The notes under the pieces are model-generated. The model saw only the letters and a program-made list of their open reading frames with translations, did not search any database and was not told the origin of the DNA. Position numbers and translations under genes: made by a program. Shown piece by piece: positions 41,151 to 51,800 of a DNA stretch of 59,915 nucleotides. Source of the DNA: an uncultured Prevotella sp. (GTDB lineage Bacteria; Bacteroidota; Bacteroidia; Bacteroidales; Bacteroidaceae); the NCBI GenBank assembly GCA_905236755.1, contig CAJOCR010000019.1:1-59915 (forward strand). Reading direction: 5' to 3'. Each line of letters opens with the position of its first letter. The stretch's first letter is position 1.

Positions 41151-41942
41151 TTACTTCTTTACATCCCAAGGTGTAGCAACAAATTCGCTCTTCTTTACCT
41201 TACCTGCCTTAACAAGCTTAGCAAATTCCTTCTTGGCTGCAGTAAGATACTTCTGGAATTCTGCATTAGCATGCAAACGAGCAACAACACCAGAGGCTAC
41301 AATACGTGCAGCATCAACATCACTCTGCCAGTGATAACCACAGATTACACGACTCTGTCCCATCTCAAAGCCACGCTTCAAGATTTCATTCTGACGATCA
41401 GGGTTGATTTCTGCTAAAACAAGAGCCTCTGCCCAACCTATTGTGGTATGACCTGAAGGATATGAACCATTTGTTGACAGTTCGCCTTCCTGCTTAGAGT
41501 TACATGTAGGAACGCCATAATACTTAAATGGACGAATGCGATTGTAATATTTCTTAGCACTACGTGTAGCAAGGTCGCCTGCATCTTCACGCATCTTATA
41601 AACCAACTTATAGATGTTTGGAGCGTTCTCCTTTGTTATAGGTGTACCAAAAGCTTCAGAGAAGTTCTGTGCCACATCCTCAACATTAGCATCAGCAGCA
41701 GCCTGATCACCACGTTCTGTATCACGCTGCTTCACACCCCAATAATAACGGCTTTCATCGTTGAACCACTGGAGAGAGCCCATCTCTGGAGGTGGAGGAA
41801 GAAGATCAAGAGAACTTGGCTGTTCGCCATCCTGAAGGAAGAACAAATCTGGATTAGTTCTTACATCCTTAATCTTTGTCTGAGCAAAAACTGTAAAACT
41901 GAATACTGCCAAAGCAGCAATCATAAGATTTCTTTTCATCAT
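41151..41942 (-). CDS. phoN: Class A non-specific acid phosphatase (PhoN-like, PAP2 superfamily)
   Basis: This 263-residue periplasmic phosphatase has signal peptide MIAALAVFSFTVFA. The three family signatures are present: K130-x6-R137-P138 (KKYYNRIRP), PSGH at 162-165 and S197-R198-x5-H204-x3-D208. The length and KSGSYPSGHTT-like STNGSYPSGHTT loop fit class A NSAPs (PhoN/PhoC). It hydrolyses a wide range of organic phosphoesters. First gene of the phosphate operon. Confidence 0.94.
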   Translation of the reverse strand: MMKRNLMIAALAVFSFTVFAQTKIKDVRTNPDLFFLQDGEQPSSLDLLPPPPEMGSLQWFNDESRYYWGVKQRDTERGDQAAADANVEDVAQNFSEAFGTPITKENAPNIYKLVYKMREDAGDLATRSAKKYYNRIRPFKYYGVPTCNSKQEGELSTNGSYPSGHTTIGWAEALVLAEINPDRQNEILKRGFEMGQSRVICGYHWQSDVDAARIVASGVVARLHANAEFQKYLTAAKKEFAKLVKAGKVKKSEFVATPWDVKK

Positions 41943-42000
41943 AGCTTTACGTTATTAAGTTATACATTAAAAATTTTAATCTTCGGTAAACTCGATATTG

Positions 42001-42008
42001 CAAAGTTA
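42001..42008 (-). promoter_or_regulatory. Candidate -7 element for the phosphate operon
   Basis: TAACTTTG on the minus strand fits TANNTTTG; the -33 region is only a T run. Predicted leader of about 50 bases. No Pho box recognised. Confidence 0.5.
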
Positions 42009-42025
42009 TAGTGAAAAAGAAAATA

Positions 42026-42074
42026 AAAAAAGTTGCATTTTGAGATTTCTATATTTTCTGAAAATGCAACTTTT
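42026..42074 (-). terminator. Terminator of the propeller/coiled-coil gene
   Basis: AAAAAGTTGCATTTT pairs with AAAATGCAACTTTTT across a 19-base loop. On the minus strand a T-rich tail follows. It lies 51 bases beyond the 42125 stop codon. Confidence 0.8.
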
Positions 42075-42124
42075 TGCAAAGCATTGTTTATCAATAAGTT
42101 ATACATACAACCCGATTTTCACAT

Positions 42125-45100
42125 TTATTCAATCAATGTTAAAATATAGGCTGCCATAGATGCTGGATGACGCTCAACATACAGTCGTAAATCCTCTTCT
42201 ACTGGCTTAATTTTGTTCTTCATTAATCTACTAACAACAGGATTAAGGTTACCAATAACCCTTATCATTCCTGGTATATCAGTGCGCTTAACTTTTGGAT
42301 CAGTCATCAAAAGCATAAGCACCTTTGCCTGCTGATTATCGAAACCATTAAACTTAAGAATCTGACTTATCAAACGTGGATCGGTATTTGCCATTGAAGC
42401 ATATATCTTTGCTATCAGCTCATCAATGTGGTGTGCCAATTCATCTTCTGTGATAAGCACATCACGATTATCAGCATACTGCTTCATTGTCTTTGCTAAA
42501 TCAGCACGTAGCAACACCTGACTAACTCGTTCGTTAGTATGTTTCATTTGTCGCAACAGTGCCAAACGATCCTGATGTTCCATATCGGTAGTGATACTAT
42601 CCAGTTGGCTTCTCACTGCAACAACAACACGATCACCACCGCCTAATGCCGCTAACTGTTTGCTACATTTCAGTTTGTATTTCAGTAATATCTGCAGCGC
42701 ATCTTCATCCATAATATGCGCATAGCTCTTACGAATAGAATCCAAATCAGACTCAAGCACACTCATCGACTTAGTAGTGAGCTGTTCCTTATAATCTTCT
42801 ATGCGTTCAATGATGCCTTTCGTCAAACCATCAATAATTATCATTTGTTGCAGATGCTGAGTGTATTCGTGCAACTCCATCTTTACCTTTTCGTAATACT
42901 TCAACCAACGATCGTTGGCTAAAGTCTGACTACGCAACGTCTCTATCTTTCCTTGCTGCAGAGCTTCTTCTGTTGCAGCAAGTAGTTGCTTGCTGTCGGC
43001 TATTTCAAGAGTTACCAAACGATCTCGTTGCTTATCAATCTGCTTTAACAACAACAAAGCCGTATTACGGTTCATACGCATAATGGTATCAGAGAGTTCT
43101 GCCATCTTTGCATTATTCTGCTTCCACGTATGACGCCCTCCTATTCTAACATCATCAATATCCTTTTTAAGTTGTTCTATCTCTTGTTCGTAATTTCCTG
43201 ATAGTAACATACACACAGATTCAAGTTCCTTCAAACGTTTCTTTAAATCTGTTTTTCTAACATGAATCTGTCTGATACTGAACATTCTGTACCTATAATA
43301 AGCCAAGAAAATTATAGCAAGCAACAGTAATATGGAAACAGCAGTAATAACAAGTCCTCTTCGAGTAATATTACTGTTTACAATATCAACCCATTGTGCC
43401 GTGTCTTCTTGTCCAGCATTAAAACTCAATACACCAAGTTCACAACCCAAACGTATATTACCATTCTGGGCTACCAACGCTTGTTTTTCAAATCTCACAT
43501 CATGATAATAATCAGCAACCAGAAGAAGTTTATTATTCTGCTTGCGATATTTTCTGATTCCGAATTCTGGCAAGGTATATACTATACTATCGCCTACGGC
43601 AATCATATAATCCTCGCCTTTGGCATCGAGAGTTTCATGACTGCCATTAAGAAGCAACGTGTTACCAGTCAAAACTAACATCTGAGGAGGAAATTCCTCT
43701 GTTATTGCCATACTTCTGATATTCTCCAAACTTGAAGAACCATCAACAAGTTTAAAATCACGATTCTTACCATAGAATATGCCATGATTAAGAGTGGTAA
43801 GATACAGATTACCATTATCCTTTCCCTGAGAATAGAAATTGGTAATATACTTATCGTCAAACATCTTTATTGTATCTACCTTTTGTGTTTCTGGATTAAT
43901 TTCCATCAAACCATCCTGTACACCCAAATATATTTTCACATCATCATCACTGGTAGTCATACCCAATGACGTGATTTTAGCCTGCGAAAGATAAAGAAGT
44001 TCTTTTCTAGCCAGTAACAGATTCCTGACAAAATTATTTGTAAGCCATATTCTTTTTAACTCTCTGCGACTATTGATATAATATAAATAGCCATCATGTG
44101 CTTTAGCTTCTACAATTGGTGATTCATGAATGAAATCAAAAATCTTTTGAGCCTGACGTCCCCCCTTCGGCTGCATAAAGATTTCATTACGTGCACTAAT
44201 ATAATATGTGTTTCCCATATTATCACAGCAGGCAGTAACAATAGGAGCATTTTCATTAAACATGCTCTGATGCACAGGAACCTTCCATAGTGCATTTTCT
44301 GTAACAAGCATCACATAACCAGAATGATGATCGGTAACAACAACATTGTTACAATACATCGGGATTTTCCTCCTCAAAGAAATTGTGAAGAAATGCTTGA
44401 GGTCGCGCGACAACATTGCCTGACTGTTATCCAAGAAGCAATAAGCCCCACCAACATTATAAAACACATTGGCATGAAAATCCAGTTGGACTTTTTGTTT
44501 TAACTCACCTTTTGTATTCTCAACATAAAATCTGTCACCAGCAAGAATATTCACATCCTCTCCTATCAAACACAAATCATTTATTGCTTCTCCTCTATGA
44601 GAGACAGATGTCAGCATAGTATTCAAATTGATATGCAACAAACCATTCTGAGTTGCTATCAAAATATCATCTTGTGGAGTCCTTACTATTCTTTTGGCAA
44701 CAAAAGGTTCGCCAGTTTTATATTTTTTATGTGCATCAAGTGGATATATCATCTTAAGTTGAGCGCCTTTCTGTTGCAAATTCAGCACAAAAACGCCCTG
44801 ACTTGTTGCTGCTATAAGTTTTCCTTTAACTTCCTCTATATCATACACCGAATAATGTAATCCCTTATATGGGATACTATATTCAGCCAGTAGTGTTGCC
44901 TTACCATTTTCTATTTCCCACTTTGTGAGCCCTGAATTACGCTCTCCTATCCAGCAAATACGGTTATCGCCAGTCTTACTTTCCGTATATACCTTGTAAA
45001 TACGGTCATCGCCTAATTTAATCTGATGCTGATTATTACCATCGGACAAACACACATCCCCGAATTCCGTACCTACCCAGATAACAGAATCACCCTCTGA

Positions 45101-45250
45101 AGAAATTGAAGCCAAACGGTCATTAAAGTAATACTCCGTTTCGTTTAGCGATAACATCCTATCATCGTAGGAAGTCAACGCTATCACATATATCAATATT
45201 GCAGTTGCTACTGCGAATAAACATACTCCTATTACAGTTTTCCGTATCAT
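42125..45250 (-). CDS. Membrane-anchored beta-propeller / coiled-coil sensor-like protein
   Basis: This 1041-residue protein has an N-terminal membrane segment (VIGVCLFAVATAILIYVIAL), a long extracytoplasmic part made of propeller-like blades (VIWVGTEFGDVCL, GKLIAATSQGVFVL, DDILIATQNGLLHI, VKIYLGVQDGLMEI), a second membrane helix (VITAVSILLLLAIIFLAYY, about 645-665), then a cytoplasmic coiled coil (LKKRLKELESVCML, then several long Leu/Glu/Lys-rich helices) and a C-terminal helical block FNGFDNQQAKVLMLLM...TDIPGMIRVIGNLNPVVSRLMKNK. The upper half looks like the two-component-regulator propeller family, but I see no histidine kinase or response regulator domain; the C-terminal helices may be a winged/HTH-like domain, not certain. 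The ATG at 45250 is chosen because a promoter -7 box lies at 45271-45278. Signal and target unknown. Confidence 0.8.
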   Translation of the reverse strand: MIRKTVIGVCLFAVATAILIYVIALTSYDDRMLSLNETEYYFNDRLASISSEGDSVIWVGTEFGDVCLSDGNNQHQIKLGDDRIYKVYTESKTGDNRICWIGERNSGLTKWEIENGKATLLAEYSIPYKGLHYSVYDIEEVKGKLIAATSQGVFVLNLQQKGAQLKMIYPLDAHKKYKTGEPFVAKRIVRTPQDDILIATQNGLLHINLNTMLTSVSHRGEAINDLCLIGEDVNILAGDRFYVENTKGELKQKVQLDFHANVFYNVGGAYCFLDNSQAMLSRDLKHFFTISLRRKIPMYCNNVVVTDHHSGYVMLVTENALWKVPVHQSMFNENAPIVTACCDNMGNTYYISARNEIFMQPKGGRQAQKIFDFIHESPIVEAKAHDGYLYYINSRRELKRIWLTNNFVRNLLLARKELLYLSQAKITSLGMTTSDDDVKIYLGVQDGLMEINPETQKVDTIKMFDDKYITNFYSQGKDNGNLYLTTLNHGIFYGKNRDFKLVDGSSSLENIRSMAITEEFPPQMLVLTGNTLLLNGSHETLDAKGEDYMIAVGDSIVYTLPEFGIRKYRKQNNKLLLVADYYHDVRFEKQALVAQNGNIRLGCELGVLSFNAGQEDTAQWVDIVNSNITRRGLVITAVSILLLLAIIFLAYYRYRMFSIRQIHVRKTDLKKRLKELESVCMLLSGNYEQEIEQLKKDIDDVRIGGRHTWKQNNAKMAELSDTIMRMNRNTALLLLKQIDKQRDRLVTLEIADSKQLLAATEEALQQGKIETLRSQTLANDRWLKYYEKVKMELHEYTQHLQQMIIIDGLTKGIIERIEDYKEQLTTKSMSVLESDLDSIRKSYAHIMDEDALQILLKYKLKCSKQLAALGGGDRVVVAVRSQLDSITTDMEHQDRLALLRQMKHTNERVSQVLLRADLAKTMKQYADNRDVLITEDELAHHIDELIAKIYASMANTDPRLISQILKFNGFDNQQAKVLMLLMTDPKVKRTDIPGMIRVIGNLNPVVSRLMKNKIKPVEEDLRLYVERHPASMAAYILTLIE

Positions 45251-45270
45251 CTTCACATTATAATGTAATG

Positions 45271-45278
45271 CAAATATA
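45271..45278 (-). promoter_or_regulatory. Candidate -7 element for the propeller/coiled-coil gene
   Basis: TATATTTG on the minus strand, about 20 bases before the ATG at 45250. A TTG start at 45283 would lie upstream of transcription start. No clear -33 box. Confidence 0.55.
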
Positions 45279-45480
45279 CTCAAAATAATTTAAAGGTAAA
45301 AAAGTAAAAGGGTAAAAAGTAAAACTCGAAAAACTCCAGAACTAATAAACTCAAAAACTAACTATGCTCTTTATACATCATAAGTATGATACTAACTCAT
45401 AGTAAGTATCATACTAATTCCAGTAATTCTTGATAAAAATAAACTTGAATAAATTATTCAACTAAGAATTATTTCTGCCT

Positions 45481-45520
45481 GTTAGTTAGCCCCATCCTAT
45501 CGGAGGGGGATGGGGGAGGC
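45481..45520. repeat. Bracketing repeat at the 3' end of the permease gene
   Basis: GTTAGTTAGCCCCATCC, loop TATC, then GGAGGGGGATGGGGGAGGCT, directly against the stop codon of the permease gene (45521). One of only two copies in the right half of the window. Confidence 0.8.
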
Positions 45521-46714
45521 TTATTTCCTTTCCGGAACCACCAAGTTTAGTACAATGCCGACAAGAGCAGCAAGACCGATACCTCCAAGAGAGAAAGATC
45601 CTGCATTAAGAACAGCACCACCTACGCCTACGGTAAGCATTAATGAAGTAATGATGGTGTTACGAGTATCAGAGAAATCAATTTTGTTACGAACCATACT
45701 CTGAATACCCACTGAGGCAATAGTACCAAACAGTAACAACATAATACCTCCTAACACAGCAGAAGGAATACTCTGCAAGAATGCACTCATCTTACCAATA
45801 ACAGAGAACACAATAGCTGTTACAGCTGTTATACGAAGAACCTGAGGATTGGTGACACGAGTAATCTGTACGGCACCAGTAACCTCGCTATAAGTAGTTA
45901 CAGGAGGGCCACCAACAAACGATCCAAAGAGAATGGCCAGGCCATCACCCAAGATTGTTCTATGCAATCCTGGCTTATGAACAAAATCTTTTTCTGCCAC
46001 CTGACTGATAACATATACATCACCAACATGTTCCAGAATAGATGCAATAGCAATAGGCATCATACATACAAAAGGTTGCCACATAAACTCAGGCATCTTA
46101 GGATGAGCAATATTAGTAGGGAGAGCTAACCATGGAGCATCTACAACTACCGCAAAATCTACTTTTCCCATGCAAATTGCAACGATATAACCCACAGCAA
46201 CACCAATTACTACAGGCAACAGTTGTATTAAACCACGCCCCCATCTCAACACAACAACAGCTACAGAAAGCGATATAACAGCTAAAAGCCAATTTTCTTT
46301 TGCCATATTAACAGCTGTAGGAGCAAGCGAAAGGCCAATAAGAATAATTGTTGGACCTATAACTATAGGAGGAAACAAACGATTAAGAAACGCTGTTCCA
46401 CGCCAACGAATAAGTGCCGATACAACAAAATATATAGCAGCAACACCTATAAATCCAGTCATTGTGCCAGCCAGTCCCCACTGCTTTGATGCAAGCATGA
46501 TTGGTGCAATATACGCAAAACTACTACCTAAGAAAATAGGCACCATTCCTTTAGTTACTGCATGAAAGATAAGTGTGCCCACACCTGCTGAAAACATTGC
46601 GGTAGCAGGATCAAGACCTACAAGAAGTGGCATAAGTACCGTAGCTCCAAAGGCAACAAAAAGAAACTGGATGCCTACGATAGTCTTGCGCACAGGTGAT
46701 AGTTGTTGATTCAT
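45521..46714 (-). CDS. uraA: Uracil permease family transporter (NCS2)
   Basis: This 397-residue inner membrane protein with about 14 hydrophobic segments belongs to the nucleobase:cation symporter-2 family. QFLFVAFGATVLMPLLVGLDP at 17-37, GSSFAYIAPI near 64, IVIGPTIILIGLSLAPTAV and the diagnostic FGSFVGGPPVTTYSEVTGAV near 261-280, containing the residues that bind uracil in UraA. The sequence is closer to UraA (uracil) than to xanthine permeases, but the substrate is inferred. Single gene with promoter. Confidence 0.9.
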   Translation of the reverse strand: MNQQLSPVRKTIVGIQFLFVAFGATVLMPLLVGLDPATAMFSAGVGTLIFHAVTKGMVPIFLGSSFAYIAPIMLASKQWGLAGTMTGFIGVAAIYFVVSALIRWRGTAFLNRLFPPIVIGPTIILIGLSLAPTAVNMAKENWLLAVISLSVAVVVLRWGRGLIQLLPVVIGVAVGYIVAICMGKVDFAVVVDAPWLALPTNIAHPKMPEFMWQPFVCMMPIAIASILEHVGDVYVISQVAEKDFVHKPGLHRTILGDGLAILFGSFVGGPPVTTYSEVTGAVQITRVTNPQVLRITAVTAIVFSVIGKMSAFLQSIPSAVLGGIMLLLFGTIASVGIQSMVRNKIDFSDTRNTIITSLMLTVGVGGAVLNAGSFSLGGIGLAALVGIVLNLVVPERK

Positions 46715-46768
46715 AGAATTTCTTATTGATTCACTTAGTTATAAGATTATAATCTTTTTTTTCGAATG

Positions 46769-46800
46769 CAAAATTATAAAAAAAATCTGTACACGCAAAA
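46769..46800 (-). promoter_or_regulatory. Promoter for the uracil permease gene
   Basis: TTTTTG, 19-base spacer, TAATTTTG on the minus strand, a very good consensus match; leader of about 50 bases. Confidence 0.8.
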
Positions 46801-46823
46801 ACAATTTTCTTTCATTCAAAAAA

Positions 46824-46852
46824 GCCCCTGCACAAAAAAGATGTGCAGGGGC
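46824..46852 (-). terminator. Terminator of the peptidoglycan-utilisation operon
   Basis: GCCCCTGCACA / TGTGCAGGGGC is a perfect 11-bp stem followed on the minus strand by TTTTTT. It lies 21 bases beyond the SusD stop codon (46874). Confidence 0.9.
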
Positions 46853-46873
46853 AATAAAGATATATTTTAGAAA

Positions 46874-48781
46874 TTATTCCTGAGTTGAATCCCACCATAC
46901 TGGCAGAGTACGAATCTGATCTGAATTATACCACTTTCCGCGTGTACCATCCTTAGACACAATTACTGGCAATTCAAGAGCTCCTGGCACCTGTGCACCA
47001 ATAGCTTCGAGGTTACCTGTATTGTAGTCCACTTCATAGCTTGCCTGTGGAAGACGACGAGGAGCAGCACCCTCTGGACAGTATTTCAAAGCTGTTCCGT
47101 GTGTGGTATACCACATTGGCTTGCCATAGTTCATGAAGATCTGTGGATCATAGTCAAAACGACGCATATCGTTCCACTGCTCACTACTCCACATCATAGT
47201 CATGAGCTTCTGAGTTATAATCTTACCCATAGTGATATCAGCAGCAGTACCAATAGCTGTATTCAAATAATTATCAATTGCCTCCTGAGTAGCAGGTGCA
47301 AAAGAAGGACAGGTTGCCAATGAAGGATCACCAGCTACCCACTCTGCACAACGCTCTTCAACAGCCTGAATATTTGCTTCGATACCTGCTTTATAGGCTG
47401 CAAATGCACCTGGCTTGTCGCCCTTACGCATAAGAACCTCTGCCTTTATGAAACAAGCCTCCCAATAAGAGCCAAAGTAAGTATAGCTATCTGGACGATC
47501 AGAGAAGACACCACTCACTGCACTTTCGTCAACACCACCACGACGATAAAGCAAATCTTTATTGCTGTCGTAACCCTTAGAACTTGACTTACCATGAACA
47601 TAGATTGTGTCACCCTGACGCTCCTGATTGTCTGTCTTGCAATACCAAGAATAAGCAGCATAATCAACACCATTGAACGTAGCTGCCTCTGTTGTAAATT
47701 CAGACTGAACAGGACCAGAACCATTAGAATAGATATCATCATTGATAATATCAATACCTAATGAACGACGCCACTTACCATCTGTGCTCCACTTAACAGC
47801 TGCAGGAGTAGTGGCACTCTTAACAGAACGCTGCCAAGGAATAAACTTATCTGCACGTGGGTCTTCAACACCCTTTCCATCAAAGTTAGTAAGGTTGTCA
47901 TAGAAAGTCTTGGTAACGAAATAACGACCATTATTCATACCAACACAAGAGAAGATTGTGTTGTAGTCAACTGTTTCATCCCAACCTTCAACGTCCTTTG
48001 TAGGACCATTGGTATCTGTATGACGGAGAACGGTATTATCAGCATTGCTCTGCTGTGCCTTTGTCAAGCACTCCAGAATAGCATCAGCATCATACTTTCC
48101 ATCCTTGTAGCTACCAGCCTGCTTCTTGCTCAAATGGTTAAGCCAACGAGCCTTAAGCAAATAGCAAAGCTTAATCCACTTTGATACATCACCATTGTTC
48201 CAGTTGTCTCCTACTGAAAGAGGTTTAGCAGAAGCCTCCTGAGTCTTACTGAAAAGCTCTATTGCCTCATCAAGTTCATTAAGACAACCCATAAAAACGG
48301 TCTTACCTGTATCATAAACAGGAGAAGTAGAAGAACCTAAAGCATCTGTATAAGGGCACTCACCCATGTGGTCAATGATATTCATAAAACCATATGCACG
48401 CATGAACTTTGCAGCACCTGCATAATGATAAGCACCTGCTGCCATAGCCTTATCATACATGTCCTGAAGGTTTGATGCACAAGGAACAAGGAACCACTGT
48501 GTGATCTGGTTTGCACGAGTTGTTGCACTAAGATTCCATCGTGAAGCACCACCTTCACGTGCAGCTGTAGATGTTACAAGACCAGTAAAATAACTATCAA
48601 CACTTGCGCCAATTTCATAACCTGCCTGCAAATAGTGAAGACACCATGGCAGACGATATTCGTATGAAGCTGCTTCTGCTGTTGCTGTATTTGGGTTGGT
48701 ATTTATATCGAGATAACTATCGCACGAAGCGAAAGACATTACTCCTAATGCACCCAGTATGATTGATTTATATAGTTTCAT
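46874..48781 (-). CDS. SusD-like (SusD_2 type) nutrient-binding lipoprotein
   Basis: This 635-residue lipoprotein from the ATG at 48781 has MKLYKSIILGALGVMSFASC lipobox (Cys20). CDSYLDINTNPNTATA is the normal start of the larger SusD-like_2 group. GAAKFMRAYGFMNIIDHMGECPYTDAL (about 122-148), KLCYLLKARWLNHLSKK, YFGSYWEACFIKAEVLMRKGDKPGAFAAYKAGIEANI, and the C-terminal LMTMMWSSEQWNDMRRFDYDP are conserved TPR-like blocks. It pairs with the SusC 25 bases upstream and ends an operon of muropeptide enzymes, so muropeptides or peptidoglycan sugars are the likely ligand. Confidence 0.93.
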   Translation of the reverse strand: MKLYKSIILGALGVMSFASCDSYLDINTNPNTATAEAASYEYRLPWCLHYLQAGYEIGASVDSYFTGLVTSTAAREGGASRWNLSATTRANQITQWFLVPCASNLQDMYDKAMAAGAYHYAGAAKFMRAYGFMNIIDHMGECPYTDALGSSTSPVYDTGKTVFMGCLNELDEAIELFSKTQEASAKPLSVGDNWNNGDVSKWIKLCYLLKARWLNHLSKKQAGSYKDGKYDADAILECLTKAQQSNADNTVLRHTDTNGPTKDVEGWDETVDYNTIFSCVGMNNGRYFVTKTFYDNLTNFDGKGVEDPRADKFIPWQRSVKSATTPAAVKWSTDGKWRRSLGIDIINDDIYSNGSGPVQSEFTTEAATFNGVDYAAYSWYCKTDNQERQGDTIYVHGKSSSKGYDSNKDLLYRRGGVDESAVSGVFSDRPDSYTYFGSYWEACFIKAEVLMRKGDKPGAFAAYKAGIEANIQAVEERCAEWVAGDPSLATCPSFAPATQEAIDNYLNTAIGTAADITMGKIITQKLMTMMWSSEQWNDMRRFDYDPQIFMNYGKPMWYTTHGTALKYCPEGAAPRRLPQASYEVDYNTGNLEAIGAQVPGALELPVIVSKDGTRGKWYNSDQIRTLPVWWDSTQE

Positions 48782-48806
48782 AGCTGTATTTTTTATAACC
48801 ATAAAT

Positions 48807-51800
48807 TTAGAAAGTAAGGTTTACACCGAAGGTGAAGCTCTGTGTAGAAGGAACACAATAGTAATCCATTGCTACAGAAGAAGAACCGATAGAACCAGAA
48901 CCTGCGAATGATACTTCTGGATCACCCTCATAGTTAGTGAAGAGCAACAGGTTGTTAGCAGCAACATTTACAGAAGCAGCCTTGATGAAACCTGTCTTCA
49001 TAAGCAACTGCTTAGGCAGATTGTATGAGAGATTCAAAGAACGAAGACGCAGATAGTTCACATGAGTGATGAAGTTACGACTCTCACGTGGATAATATGT
49101 CTGATAATAATCTGCGATGATTGCATCACCTGATGTTTCCTTTCCATTATACAGGTATGTCTTACCACGCTCGTAGGTATAGGTAGCAGGCTTATAACCT
49201 TCACCATCCTTGATAACACCATCGATAGTAATCTTTTCACGGTTAGCACTAAGTTCACTTGTACCTGCAATAGTCATACCGTACTTGGTACCATTGAATA
49301 CATCACCACCAAAGCTGAAATCCCACAACATGCTAAGTGAGAAATTCTTGTAAGTAAAGGTATTGTTGAAACCTCCCTTTACATTTGGCTCACGATTTCC
49401 TACTTCATGAGTTTTTGAACCATCCCATGTTGGCATACCTGTATTCTCATCAAGAATAACTTGGCCATCCTCGGTACGTGCCCACTGACCGCCAGAAATA
49501 CCCATGAAGTGACCATTGTTGAAAGATGCAGCCTTTACATTACCTACCTGAACATCGGTTACATAAAGAATATCAACACCCTGCATCAAGTTTCCTACTG
49601 TACCACGGTTTCCACTAAGGTTCAAACTACTCTCCCATGTGAAGTCCTTAGTCTGAATAGGAGTACCACTGATAGTAAGCTCCATACCCTTATTATATAC
49701 ATCACCAGCATTAACATCACGAAGGATGTAACCAATATAATTACTCAAACGAGGAGAAAGAATCTGGTTGTAAGAGTTGTTGGTATAGTAAGCAAAGTCT
49801 AAGTGCAGACGATTCTTAAGGAATGAGAGTTCAATACCTAACTCGGTTGACTCTGTAATCTCTGGCTTAAGATAAGCATTACCTGCCTGCCAGTTATTTC
49901 CCAAACCAATCTTGTCACCCACGAAAGTACCTGCTGGCCAGAGAGCTGTATTAGTAGCGTATGCAGAAGCATCCTTACCTACACGAGCCCAACTTGCACG
50001 AATCTTACCAAATGAGAGAATATCGTTCTTTGGCATCAACTCTGTAAATACCAAAGCACCATTGAATGACTGATAGAAATAAGAACGGTTTTCCTTTGGA
50101 AGAGTTGAAGACCAGTCATTACGAGCAGAATATGTGAAGAAAGCAGTACTCTTCCAGTCAAGACGAGCCTCCCCATAGAGACCTAACAAACGATGCTGTG
50201 ACTTTCTATGCTGGAAGTTGCGATCTGTTTGACTTGCATTATCAAAACTATAGAATTCTGGAACAATAAAATTCCACGCCATACGATAATCGCTCACACC
50301 CTTAGTATCTTCTGAAGAGAAACCTACTAATAAGTTACCATTGAAGTCACCAATAGAATGAGAGAAATTTGACATTACGTTGTTTGAAAGATAGGTGTAA
50401 CGATAATCATTCTCTGAATACATACCTTTCTGCCAGTCCTTCTTTACGACACCACCAGGAGCAATAGTCTTATTGTTATTGGTGATATGCTCATCCAAGC
50501 CTAAGCGATAGCTTACCCACCACCACTTAGCCAAATCGGCCTTTACCTGAACACTTGCAGTAAGACGTTCTGTATTATCTTTTAATAGGTTGTTGTGAAG
50601 AATCCAATATGGATTGTCTTTCTCATCCCAGTACTCAAGAGCATCACTCACACCTGGTAAACGATAACGTGATCCATCTTCATTTGCATAATGAGTCATG
50701 TCATCAAATGCTGACCATGTATATACACCACCCATGGTACCACTACCTGATGAATTATATAGAGCAGCAGAAGTAAGGGTTTTATCGGTCTTTGACTTTG
50801 TATAAGCAACATTAGCACCAAAAGTCAACATTTTCCACTTCTGTTCACCGTTGAAACGGAAAGTAACCTTATTATATCCTGTTGTAGGAATGATACCTTC
50901 TTGATTATAATAAGAACCTGAAAGAAAGAAGTTACCTGTCTTGCTACCACCTGATACACTTACGTTGTTATCAGTTGCCAAACCAGACTGGAAGAAATTA
51001 CCTATGTTATCATATGTTTGTTCATTACCAGAAGCACGTTCTCCCCAACTGCTATATGAACGGTCGTCATAGTCTGTACGTACATAGTTCTTATCTGCAT
51101 CATACACGTCAGAAGAATATCCACGCTTGTAAGTATTTTGCACCTTTGGGAGCTTCCATGCATGCGATGTTGTGAGCTTGCTTGACACATTAATCTCAAC
51201 AGCACCTTCCTTACCCTTCTTTGTGGTAATGATAATAGCACCTGCAGAAGCACGTGAACCATAAAGAGCTGCTGCTGCAGGACCCTTCAATACTGTAAGG
51301 TCTTCAATATCCTCTGGGTTAACATCCATAACACGGTTACCATTGGTTGAAGCACCAGAAACAGTACCATCGAAAGCTGAGTTACCTGGAACTGTTGTTG
51401 TATTATCGTAGATAACACCATCAATAACGAACAAAGGCTGATTATCACGCTCGAGTGATGTACCACCACGAAGAATAATTTCAGAACCACCTCCGGCAGC
51501 ACCACCGCCTTGTGTAACAGTAACACCTGCTACCTTACCAGCCAGTGAGTTAATGACGTTAGTATTCTTGTTTTTCATGAGTTCGGCACTCTTAAGGTCG
51601 GTTACAGCATAACCAAGAGCCTTACGTTCTTTCTTGATACCCATCGCAGTAACAACAACATCGTCGAAAGTCTTGCTGTCTTCCTGCAGAGTAACGTTGT
51701 AAGTACGAGCATTACCAACTTTAATAGTGGTTGATGTGTAACCAATATAGGACACAACAATTGTAGAAGCTGCTGGAGCGTCTAACTGATAAGCGCCATT

